Shown here one piece after another: positions 31,637 to 38,359 of a DNA stretch of 64,000 nt. The first letter of the stretch is position 1. Every line of letters begins with the position of its first letter. Below the pieces are notes generated by a model. That model did no database searches, was not told the DNA's origin, and saw only the letters and a list, made by a program, of their open reading frames with translations. A program made the position numbers and the translations under genes. This DNA comes from JASFHF01 sp050123335 (GTDB taxonomy: Bacteria > Pseudomonadota > Gammaproteobacteria > UBA12402): positions 5,766-69,765 of the forward strand of contig JASFHH010000005.1 of assembly GCA_050123335.1 (NCBI GenBank). Direction: 5' to 3'.

Positions 31637-32050
31637 ATGAGTTATACTAAAAATAATAAGTGGTCATCATTATTTAAAGAAGTGGATGAAGTGTTAGAAG
31701 TAGGGAAAAGTTTAAAGAAAGAGATTTTGAATCTTTTAAAGCAGCCAATACCAAAAGAGATTCATAAAGTAGGTGCATTTCAGAAGTTTATTGAAAAAGA
31801 GGAAAATAGAAAAAGGATAGTTCGTGTAGCATATTTCGATGAAGATTTATGTGGAGAATTTCTTAAAAAAACGAATATTTATATCGAGAGGGCTGAGAAA
31901 TTAGCTAAGATGAATAAATATGATGGTTGTGTTTATGTGTCTAATCGTTACTTGAGTCATCTTCAGCCTTTACAAAAAGATTTGGGAAGAATACTAGATA
32001 ATTATAGAAAGCTAGAGAGACAATATAACAATCCTTGTTCTATTTTATAA
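31637..32050 (+). CDS. 137-aa helical protein, candidate PmrA-regulated effector
   Basis: Start ATG 31637 after GGAGAGG. Charged, alpha-helical throughout (KEVDEVLEVGKSLKKEILNLLKQ, then FIEKEENRKRIVRVAYFDEDL, then IYIERAEKLAKMNKYDGCVYVSNRYLSHLQPLQKDLGRILDNYRKLERQ), with no signal peptide. The SRYLSHLQ/DLGRILDNYRKL helices could form a small bundle. Unrecognised. It has a PmrA-type box 58 nt upstream and sits between two copies of the maeA start, indicating late insertion. The effector hypothesis rests on the promoter and size only. Confidence 0.6.
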   Translation: MSYTKNNKWSSLFKEVDEVLEVGKSLKKEILNLLKQPIPKEIHKVGAFQKFIEKEENRKRIVRVAYFDEDLCGEFLKKTNIYIERAEKLAKMNKYDGCVYVSNRYLSHLQPLQKDLGRILDNYRKLERQYNNPCSIL

Positions 32051-32127
32051 AACCAAAATACTACCAAATTCAAATCTAACATGTTATAACCTTGAAATAA
32101 ATTCATAAATATTTCGAGGTTTTTTAC

Positions 32128-33738
32128 ATGAATCACATAGTCGAAACATCTTTATTTGGTGACGATTTGCTTAGGTCGCCAGTTTTGAATAAAGGTACAG
32201 CATTTACTGCTGAAGAGCGTGAAACTTTCAATTTATTAGGCAAGTTGCCGCCAAAAATAGAAACTTTAACTGAGCAGGTAACACGTGCTTATCAGCAGTT
32301 TCAAAATCAGCCTTCTGAATTAGCCAAGTATACTTTTCTTAATGATTTGCATGATCGTAATGAAACTTTATTTTATAAATTAGTTGGTGATCATTTGACG
32401 GAAATGATGCCGATTATATATACGCCGGTAGTGGGTGAGGCAGTGCAAGAATTTAGTGCGGAATATCGTCGGCCGCGCGGCTTATTTATTTCTTATCCTG
32501 ATAAGGATAAGATTGCGCAGATTCTTGCAAATGTGTCTGATGATATTGATATTGTACTGGTTACCGATAGTGAAGCTATTTTAGGACTTGGTGATCAAGG
32601 CGTCGGCGGAATTAATATTTGTATTGGCAAATTGGCAGTTTATACATTGTGTGCTGGTTTGAATCCTCATAAAGCTTTACCAGTAGTTTTAGATGTTGGG
32701 ACTAATAATCAAGCATTGTTAAATGATCCTTGCTATTTAGGCTGGAAGCATCCGCGAATCACAGGTTCTGAATATGATGATTTTATTGATACGTTTGTAA
32801 GAGCGGTGCAAAAACGGTTTCCAAATGTGTTTTTGCATTGGGAGGATTTTGCGCGTGACACTGCCAGGGAAAATTTACTACGTTATCGTAGCAAAATGTG
32901 CACGTTTAATGATGATATGCAAGGAACAGGTGCGGTGGTATTAGCTGCTTTATTAACGGCGACCAAAAGATTAGATCAAAAGTTGTCTGAGCAAAAGATT
33001 GTGTTTTTTGGTGCCGGTACTTCTGCTACGGGGATTGCTGATCAAATTTGTGATGCAATGGTGCGCGAAGGTATTTCAATACAAGAAGCGCGCGATAAAG
33101 TTTATCTGTTGGGCAGGCGTGGATTAATTACTGAAAATTTGGACAATGTTACTTCTTTTCAAAAAGTATATGCAAAAGATTTAGCTAACATGGATTTGCT
33201 GGAAGTAGTGCAAAAAGTGAAACCGACCGTTTTAATCGGAGTGTCTACAGTTGGCGGTGCTTTTAGCGAAGATATAGTCAAAGCTATGGCAGATAATGTG
33301 ACGCACCCAATCATCTTTCCATTATCAAATCCGACTGCAAAGTCTGAGGCAATCCCTGCTGATATTGCACAATGGACTAATGGTAAAGCGTTGGTGGCGA
33401 CAGGCAGTCCTTTTGATGGTGTTTCGCAATGTAATAATGCATTTGTCTTTCCTGGCATTGGTTTGGGCGTGATTGCAGTAAAAGCTAGGCGTTTGACTTC
33501 TGAGATGATTTGGGCTGGTTGTTGTGCGTTGACCAAATGTGTGCCAACAACACAAGATATTGCTGCACCTTTATTGCCCGGATTGGAAGATATTCAAGCA
33601 GTGAGCAGCAAAGTTGCTGCTGCAGTGGCTAAACAAGCGATTATTGATGGGGTGGCTCCGCAGATTGATATTGAGCAGGCGGTTTTTGACGCTATTTGGC
33701 GGCCAAAATATGTACCATATCAGCTAATAAAAAAATAA
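32128..33738 (+). CDS. maeA: NAD-dependent malic enzyme
   Basis: 536 aa, oxidative decarboxylation of malate to pyruvate with NAD+. Malic-enzyme N-terminal domain: TFLNDLHDRNETLFYKLV, IYTPVVGEAVQEFS, RGLFISYPD. Then VLVTDSEAILGLGDQGVGG with the catalytic region, HWEDFARDTARENLLRYR, TFNDDMQGTGAVVLAAL, and the NAD-binding IVFFGAGTSATGIADQI. Fits SfcA/MaeA (E. coli 565 aa). The ATG at 32128 is supported by the duplicated copy upstream, which diverges soon after. Malate-derived pyruvate is a typical carbon route in amino-acid-using intracellular bacteria. Confidence 0.96.
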   Translation: MNHIVETSLFGDDLLRSPVLNKGTAFTAEERETFNLLGKLPPKIETLTEQVTRAYQQFQNQPSELAKYTFLNDLHDRNETLFYKLVGDHLTEMMPIIYTPVVGEAVQEFSAEYRRPRGLFISYPDKDKIAQILANVSDDIDIVLVTDSEAILGLGDQGVGGINICIGKLAVYTLCAGLNPHKALPVVLDVGTNNQALLNDPCYLGWKHPRITGSEYDDFIDTFVRAVQKRFPNVFLHWEDFARDTARENLLRYRSKMCTFNDDMQGTGAVVLAALLTATKRLDQKLSEQKIVFFGAGTSATGIADQICDAMVREGISIQEARDKVYLLGRRGLITENLDNVTSFQKVYAKDLANMDLLEVVQKVKPTVLIGVSTVGGAFSEDIVKAMADNVTHPIIFPLSNPTAKSEAIPADIAQWTNGKALVATGSPFDGVSQCNNAFVFPGIGLGVIAVKARRLTSEMIWAGCCALTKCVPTTQDIAAPLLPGLEDIQAVSSKVAAAVAKQAIIDGVAPQIDIEQAVFDAIWRPKYVPYQLIKK

Positions 33739-33838
33739 TAAAAAATTCTTTGTAAAAACCAGAAAAATTATGTATAACAATAATAGACGTTGTTTAATTC
33801 ATGAAGAATAACCGCAATATATCAGAGGAGCTGAAGCA

Positions 33839-34033
33839 ATGTACGACCATAAGTTAATGGATGATTTTCTGTCTGAATTTGAAATCAAATGCAAAGAAGT
33901 TGGTGATAACAAACACAAAGTCGATTACAACAAAAACAAACCAAAAATGACCTCTTTAGAAGCACGCCGAGCAGTTGAAGAGTTGTTAGATCTTAAGCAT
34001 TATATTGACGATATTTACGACGAAGTTTATTAG
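33839..34033 (+). CDS. 64-aa protein sharing the HicB tail module
   Basis: GAGGAG lies 8 nt before the ATG. Residues 36-58 (KMTSLEARRAVEELLDLKHYIDD) nearly repeat the C-terminal tail of the HicB-type antitoxin at 2995 (KMTSAQMRRAVEELLSLKHYLDE). The N-terminal half is charged (Lys/Asn/Asp). No toxin-like partner is adjacent. It may be an orphan interaction module or remnant of another toxin-antitoxin gene. It stands alone between maeA and dtd. Confidence 0.65.
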   Translation: MYDHKLMDDFLSEFEIKCKEVGDNKHKVDYNKNKPKMTSLEARRAVEELLDLKHYIDDIYDEVY

Positions 34034-34099
34034 TGTTACATTTCTTTTCTTATTAAGTAATTCTGCTAAACTTTATGTTTTTAAACATAAGGTTTATCT

Positions 34100-34537
34100 A
34101 TGATCGCTTTATTACAGCGCGTTATTCATGCTAGTGTAAAAGTTGAAAGTAAAATTGTTGGTACGATTGATTCTGGTTTATTAGTTTTTATTGGAGTAGA
34201 GCGGGAAGATCAGGAAAAAAATGCTGATCGATTGCTTGAACGAGTTTTAGGTTATCGCATTTTTGGTGATGCTGATGACAAGATGAATTTAAGTGTGCAG
34301 GATGTTAAAGGCGGTTTATTGTTAGTGCCGCAATTTACACTTGCCGCTGATACTAAAAAAGGCATGAGACCGAGTTTTACTTCTGCAGCACCACCCGAGC
34401 AAGGTCATAAATTATTTCGTTATCTGCTGAATCAAGCTAAACAGCGTCATCATTTTGTTGCCGCTGGTCAATTTGGTGCGCATATGCAAGTTGATTTGTG
34501 TAACGATGGGCCAGTTACGTTTCTGTTGAGAGGGTGA
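34100..34537 (+). CDS. dtd: D-aminoacyl-tRNA deacylase
   Basis: 145 aa, normal length. Hydrolyses D-aminoacyl-tRNAs. MIALLQRVIHASVKVE at the N-terminus, IGVEREDQEKNADRLLERVLGYRIF, the catalytic-site SVQDVKGGLLLVPQFTLAADTKKGMRPSFTSAAPPEQ, and the C-terminal G-P-V-T-F-L (equivalent to the cis-Gly-Pro motif NDGPVTF). An ATAAGGTTT leader precedes the ATG. Followed at 11 nt by a decayed dinJ-yafQ module. Confidence 0.96.
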   Translation: MIALLQRVIHASVKVESKIVGTIDSGLLVFIGVEREDQEKNADRLLERVLGYRIFGDADDKMNLSVQDVKGGLLLVPQFTLAADTKKGMRPSFTSAAPPEQGHKLFRYLLNQAKQRHHFVAAGQFGAHMQVDLCNDGPVTFLLRG

Positions 34538-34547
34538 TTTAAGAAAT

Positions 34548-34757
34548 GTGCATAAGGTTTTTGAGTCTATGGGATTAACACCAATACAGGTTATTACCAT
34601 GTTATATAAATACATTGAACGAGAGCGAAAAATATCGTTCAGCTTATCTATTCCTAATGAAAAAACTGCCAAAGCTATTAGAGAAGCTAAGGCAGGAAAA
34701 GGTTTAATTAAGAGTGGTAGTTTGGATGAACTATTTGATAAGTGGGAGATTGAATAA
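34548..34757 (+). pseudogene. dinJ/relB-type antitoxin, N-terminally truncated
   Basis: The translation VFESMGLTPIQVITMLYKYIERERKISFSLSIPNEKTAKAIREAKAG follows the RelB/DinJ family (ELGLTPSQAIRMFYKQI...), but the ribbon-helix-helix N-terminal strand is missing. The frame opens directly after the dtd stop. Probably cut by insertion or deletion at the dtd 3' end. Confidence 0.75.
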
Positions 34758-34760
34758 ATT

Positions 34761-34969
34761 ATGCTGAATATTTTAAGGAAAAAACAGTTTGATAGAGATG
34801 TCAAACTTGCTAAAAAAGGCATAAGGATATGAAAAAGCTAAAAAATGTATTAATACATCTGGTGCGTCAAAATCATCTTTCATCACGATATAAATGCCAT
34901 CGTTTGCGCGGTGAATTTTTTGGGTGTTGGGAATCACTCCTTCTAATTAACTTAACCATAAGTCTTTGA
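34761..34969 (+). pseudogene. yafQ-type toxin with frameshift
   Basis: MLNILRKKQFDRDVKLAKK, then a one-base loss near 34820, then HKDMKKLKNVLIHLVRQNHLSSRYKCHRLRGEFFGCWES. This follows the YafQ/RelE family up to the W-E-S/C-H segment, after which homology ends. Together with the preceding dinJ fragment, a dead toxin-antitoxin pair. Confidence 0.75.
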
Positions 34970-35022
34970 TTTTTGATTAGGGAAATTAATTTTTTTCGTT
35001 TTTTTTCCAGAAAATGATATTA

Positions 35023-35055
35023 CTTAAGCTTTTCTTAATATTGATATACTATTAT
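35023..35055 (+). promoter_or_regulatory. PmrA-type box with -10
   Basis: CTTAAGCTT-TT-CTTAATATT (35023-35042), 7 nt, TATTAT (35050-35055). This is the closest match to the published Legionella/Coxiella half-site cTTAATatT. Upstream of the 326-aa gene. Confidence 0.7.
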
Positions 35056-35096
35056 TAATAATAGTAAAGTTATTATTATGATGATGGGGGTGTAGC

Positions 35097-36077
35097 ATGA
35101 AAAAACAATTCGAAATAATAGCTGTAAATATATGCCAAGAGTTAGCGCAAGGCAACAACCGATATTTAATAAAAAATATGCAAATGATTTTTAAAACAGT
35201 TGGCAAAACTGTTAATTTAACTGATTTATCAAATCAATTTAGAATAAAAATGCAAGCACCTGAGCCCAAGTACATATCCAAAAAGATAGAAAAATTCACT
35301 GATAGAAACCTACGGATAGAAACTATAAATCGTAATTTACTGCATAATATTCAAATGCCAGTTGCTTCTCCGTTGGTACCTATACTGAAAGAGTATAATA
35401 AAAAACTTAAAACTAATGAAGGGTTTCGAAATCACCCTGAACTCAATAAAAAAGGAACTGAGCCGGTAATTTTGTATATTAAAGAAGTAATAAAAATAGG
35501 TAAGCGCCAAGAAAGTTTGAGACCTTTAAGAAATGAGCTAGAGGCTTTGAGAGAAGCTATAGGTAACGGTGCTTCTTATCTGCTATCTATAAGAAAAAAT
35601 CTTTCAGCCCCAAAACTAGTTCAATCTGCAAAAATAAAGAAATTAGATCAAGCTTATACAAGTTTGATGGAAATTACATCAGATATCAAAATGTCATTAA
35701 AAAAAGAAAGAGCTACTAAAAAAGAATTAACAGGGGTATTAAAGAATTCATGGAATAAATTTTGCGAAGTCACTAAAGAAGCTTTTGTTGGGTCAGAAAA
35801 AAATTCAAATGATGCAGTTAAAAAAAATAGCTTACGTAAAGTAATTCGTTTGAAGGTTATCAAAAAAACTTTTATCGAAAAAGTGTTGGATACATTAAAA
35901 TGGTTATTAGGTGGGAGAAAAGCCAGGAAGTATTTTGTAGATGTGCGCAAAAACAGCTATTCATATAATCATAGTCGTAATTATTTCTATAAGAAAGCTG
36001 AACAATTACAGAAACAGGTTTTTAAAAACCAAGATGTAGAAAAGCAAACCTCAACTTTAGCTATTATTTCAGGCTAA
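35097..36077 (+). CDS. 326-aa lysine-rich helical protein, candidate PmrA-regulated effector
   Basis: Start ATG 35097, 6 nt after GGGGGTG. No signal peptide. Basic and helix-rich, with a central helical region (LRPLRNELEALREAIGNGASYLLSIRKNL) and a short hydrophobic patch VLDTLKWLLGG near residue 270. The C-terminus SYNHSRNYFYKKAEQLQKQVFKNQDVEKQ is polar and Glu/Gln/Lys-containing, as in many type IVB secretion signals (inference). I recognise no domain. It has the best PmrA-type box in the window, 54 nt upstream of the start. Confidence 0.65.
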   Translation: MKKQFEIIAVNICQELAQGNNRYLIKNMQMIFKTVGKTVNLTDLSNQFRIKMQAPEPKYISKKIEKFTDRNLRIETINRNLLHNIQMPVASPLVPILKEYNKKLKTNEGFRNHPELNKKGTEPVILYIKEVIKIGKRQESLRPLRNELEALREAIGNGASYLLSIRKNLSAPKLVQSAKIKKLDQAYTSLMEITSDIKMSLKKERATKKELTGVLKNSWNKFCEVTKEAFVGSEKNSNDAVKKNSLRKVIRLKVIKKTFIEKVLDTLKWLLGGRKARKYFVDVRKNSYSYNHSRNYFYKKAEQLQKQVFKNQDVEKQTSTLAIISG

Positions 36078-36258
36078 AGGTTTTGGTATAAAAATTTTGC
36101 CACAAACGCTCTTGCTACCACATGTGAGTGAGAGTATTATATGCTTAAATTATTGTGCCCCCGTTTTCGGGGATGACCCGAAGAGTTTTGCTTCTCCCCC
36201 TATAAGAACCCCCATCGAAAAAAATATTTTGCACTGCGTGCAAAATTAGAATATTAAA

Positions 36259-36330
36259 TAGGCGATAGTGGTTTCGAACCACTGACCTCTGCCGTGTGAA
36301 GGCAGCGCTCTACCTCTGAGCTAATCGCCC
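36259..36330 (-). tRNA. tRNA-Val(CAC)
   Basis: Cloverleaf on the minus strand: acceptor GGGCGAT/ATCGCCT (last pair G-T), D-arm GCTCAGAGGTAGAGC, anticodon arm CTGCC-TTCACAC-GGCAG with anticodon CAC, T-arm AGTGGTTCGAACCACT. The CCA is not encoded. A CAC valine tRNA reads only GTG and is uncommon in gammaproteobacteria. Confidence 0.9.
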
Positions 36331-36343
36331 AATGCGAAGTATT

Positions 36344-37450
36344 CTACGATAAAAAATCACCTAATTCTAGTTGTTGATTTAGTTCTTCAGGTTGAAATCG
36401 CACTCCAATACCGATCAGTCTTACTGGCTGTTGCTGGCGGTTTATGCCTTCAATTAATAATTGTTCATATGTTTTTAAATTCGTATTTGTGGAAATACAT
36501 TCAACGGTTGTTTGGGTAAAATCATGGAATTTTATTTTAATGAATTGATTTTTGATTTTTAAGTTAGGATCTAAGCGGCGAGTTAATCTGGTAATTAATT
36601 TTGGTAATTGTGCTAGGCATTCAGCTTTTGTAGATAAATCTTTTGTAAAAGTTTCTTCAACACTGAGTGATTTGCGGGCGCGGTTTGGTTGAACTTCGCG
36701 ATGATCGATGCCGCGGCAAAGTTCGTATAATTTTGCTCCAAAATTACCGAAATGTTTTATTAAATCTGCTAAAGATAATTTTTGTAAATCAGCGCAAGTT
36801 TTGATATTCATAGTTGCAAATTTTTTTGCAGTGACTTTGCCAATGCCAAATATTTTTTCTATTGGTAACGTTCGCATAAAATTTGCAACTTCATTTGGAA
36901 TAATTACAAATTGGCCGTTTGGTTTGTTCCAATCGCTTGCAATTTTAGCTAGGAGTTTATTAGGTGCGATACCGGCGGATGCAGTAAGTTTTAGTTGCCA
37001 ATTAATTTTATCGCGAATACTTTTGGCAATCATAGTAGCGCTGCCGCAATAATGTTTGCAGTTGGTTACATCTAAATATGCTTCGTCGAGGGATAAAGGT
37101 TCCACTAGATCAGTAAAGGTTAAAAAGATTTCGTGAATAATTTTAGATGCTTCACGGTATTTTGACATATTTACTGGTAATAAAATTAGTTTTGGACATG
37201 CACGTAATGCACGAGCGGTTGCCATAGCAGAATGTACTCCAAATTTTCTGGCGATATAATTGCAAGAACAAATTACTCCACGCTCATCAGGATTACCTCC
37301 GACTGCAATAGGTTTATTTTTTAATTTTGGGTTGTCGCGTATTTCAATGGCTGCGTAGAAGCAGTCCATGTCAACATGAATTATTTTTTTACCAGCAGAA
37401 CTTACGCGAAAAGCGATCTGCTTTGTTAAAAGCTCGCTCAAGTCAGTCAT
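36344..37450 (-). CDS. dinB: DNA polymerase IV (Y-family translesion polymerase)
   Basis: 368 aa (E. coli DinB 351). Palm motifs IIHVDMDCFYAAIEIRDNP with the first catalytic Asp and steric-gate region, then YIARKFGVHSAMATARALRACP and PLSLDEAYLDVTNC with the second acidic pair. Helix-hairpin-helix DNA-binding IFGIGKVTAKKFATMNIKTCADL follows. The little finger domain begins at SLSVEETFTKDL. The C-terminus lacks a clear QLxLF clamp-binding box; the end reads LELGDFLS. Three nt downstream of the nitroreductase stop, so likely an operon. Confidence 0.95.
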   Translation of the reverse strand: MTDLSELLTKQIAFRVSSAGKKIIHVDMDCFYAAIEIRDNPKLKNKPIAVGGNPDERGVICSCNYIARKFGVHSAMATARALRACPKLILLPVNMSKYREASKIIHEIFLTFTDLVEPLSLDEAYLDVTNCKHYCGSATMIAKSIRDKINWQLKLTASAGIAPNKLLAKIASDWNKPNGQFVIIPNEVANFMRTLPIEKIFGIGKVTAKKFATMNIKTCADLQKLSLADLIKHFGNFGAKLYELCRGIDHREVQPNRARKSLSVEETFTKDLSTKAECLAQLPKLITRLTRRLDPNLKIKNQFIKIKFHDFTQTTVECISTNTNLKTYEQLLIEGINRQQQPVRLIGIGVRFQPEELNQQLELGDFLS

Positions 37451-37453
37451 TTA

Positions 37454-38023
37454 TTATTTATAAACTCCTTCCTTTCGCTCGCTTTTGCCTCGCATCTCAT
37501 CTTTTCGCGTAAGTCCTAACCAATTATTATAATGAATTCTATCTGGCATAACGCATTTTTTTTCTTTTTGTACAATATCAGAATAACCAACAGGGATTAC
37601 GCAAAATGGCATAATATTTTTTGGTATTTTTAGCAAAGATCTAATTGCTTCTGCTCTTTCTTCGTTGGGATAAATTCCACACCAGACACTGCCCAAACCT
37701 AAAGCTCGAGCAGCTAACAAAATATTTTGGCTAGCAGCCGCCAGGTCAAGCGGCCAAAAATTTTTGTGTCCTGATTCTGGGTCAGCACAAGGGACTATCA
37801 CCAAATTAGCAGAAGCACTTGCTTGTGCGTGTGGGTGCGCTGTGGGGATTTGTGCCAATAGATTTTTATCTCTTATTACGATAAAATGCCATGGTTGTTT
37901 GCCAACTGCGGATGGCGCGCTCATTGCAGCTTTAAGTAATTGATTTACGATGTCATCATCAACGTGTTTATCAGTAAACTGACGCACACTGCGTCGAGTA
38001 AAAATTGCTTCTAATGTATCCAT
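37454..38023 (-). CDS. Nitroreductase family protein (FMN-dependent)
   Basis: 189 aa. The family N-terminus is visible (IFTRRSVRQFTDKHVDDDIVNQLLKAAMSAPSAVGKQPWHFIVI), with the FMN phosphate-binding R-R-S-V-R. Then DLAAASQNILLAARALGLGSVWCGIYPNEERAEAIRSLLKIP and a C-terminal VIPVGY. Catalyses NAD(P)H-dependent reduction of nitro or quinone compounds, or acts as an oxidoreductase of unknown physiological substrate. GGAGAAAA precedes the ATG. Followed immediately by dinB. Confidence 0.92.
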   Translation of the reverse strand: MDTLEAIFTRRSVRQFTDKHVDDDIVNQLLKAAMSAPSAVGKQPWHFIVIRDKNLLAQIPTAHPHAQASASANLVIVPCADPESGHKNFWPLDLAAASQNILLAARALGLGSVWCGIYPNEERAEAIRSLLKIPKNIMPFCVIPVGYSDIVQKEKKCVMPDRIHYNNWLGLTRKDEMRGKSERKEGVYK

Positions 38024-38136
38024 ATTTTTTCTCCTGTGAAACTTAATATATTAATACCATAAAGATGTTGTTTCGGTAAGTTTTTATTACGGAATTTGCT
38101 TAAATCTGATACACTGCAAAATTTGTATATATAACA

Positions 38137-38336
38137 GTACTTACGAGATATTTTGCATTTAGCGCATCGAGCGATGGTTGTTTGCAAACTTTTGAGGGGC
38201 AGGATGCCACGAACAAAGCAACACATGGATGTGCTGGCTAATTTTCCCAACTAACTTGGGAAAATTAGCCAGGAGCGCGTTTGCAAACAACCCTCCGAGT
38301 GTGCGCTTGTCAGTTCGTAAAATATCTCGTAAGTAC
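38137..38336. mobile_element. 200-bp MITE-like element with 18-bp perfect terminal inverted repeats
   Basis: Termini GTACTTACGAGATATTTT (38137-38154) and its exact complement (38319-38336). A second nested inverted pair GGTTGTTTGCAAAC (about 38175-38188) / GTTTGCAAACAACC (about 38279-38292), and a central hairpin GGCTAATTTTCCCAA/TTGGGAAAATTAGCC. It has no coding capacity. The right end is 23 bp from the lptD start, so it forms the lptD promoter region. Confidence 0.8.
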
Positions 38337-38359
38337 CGTAAATTAAAAAGTGTGATATT

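Noticed and set aside
33159..33555. Minus-strand ORFs within maeA
   Set aside because: Antisense shadows of a clearly conserved gene.
38011..38250. 79-codon minus-strand ORF before the nitroreductase gene
   Set aside because: It lies mostly inside the MITE and its hairpins.
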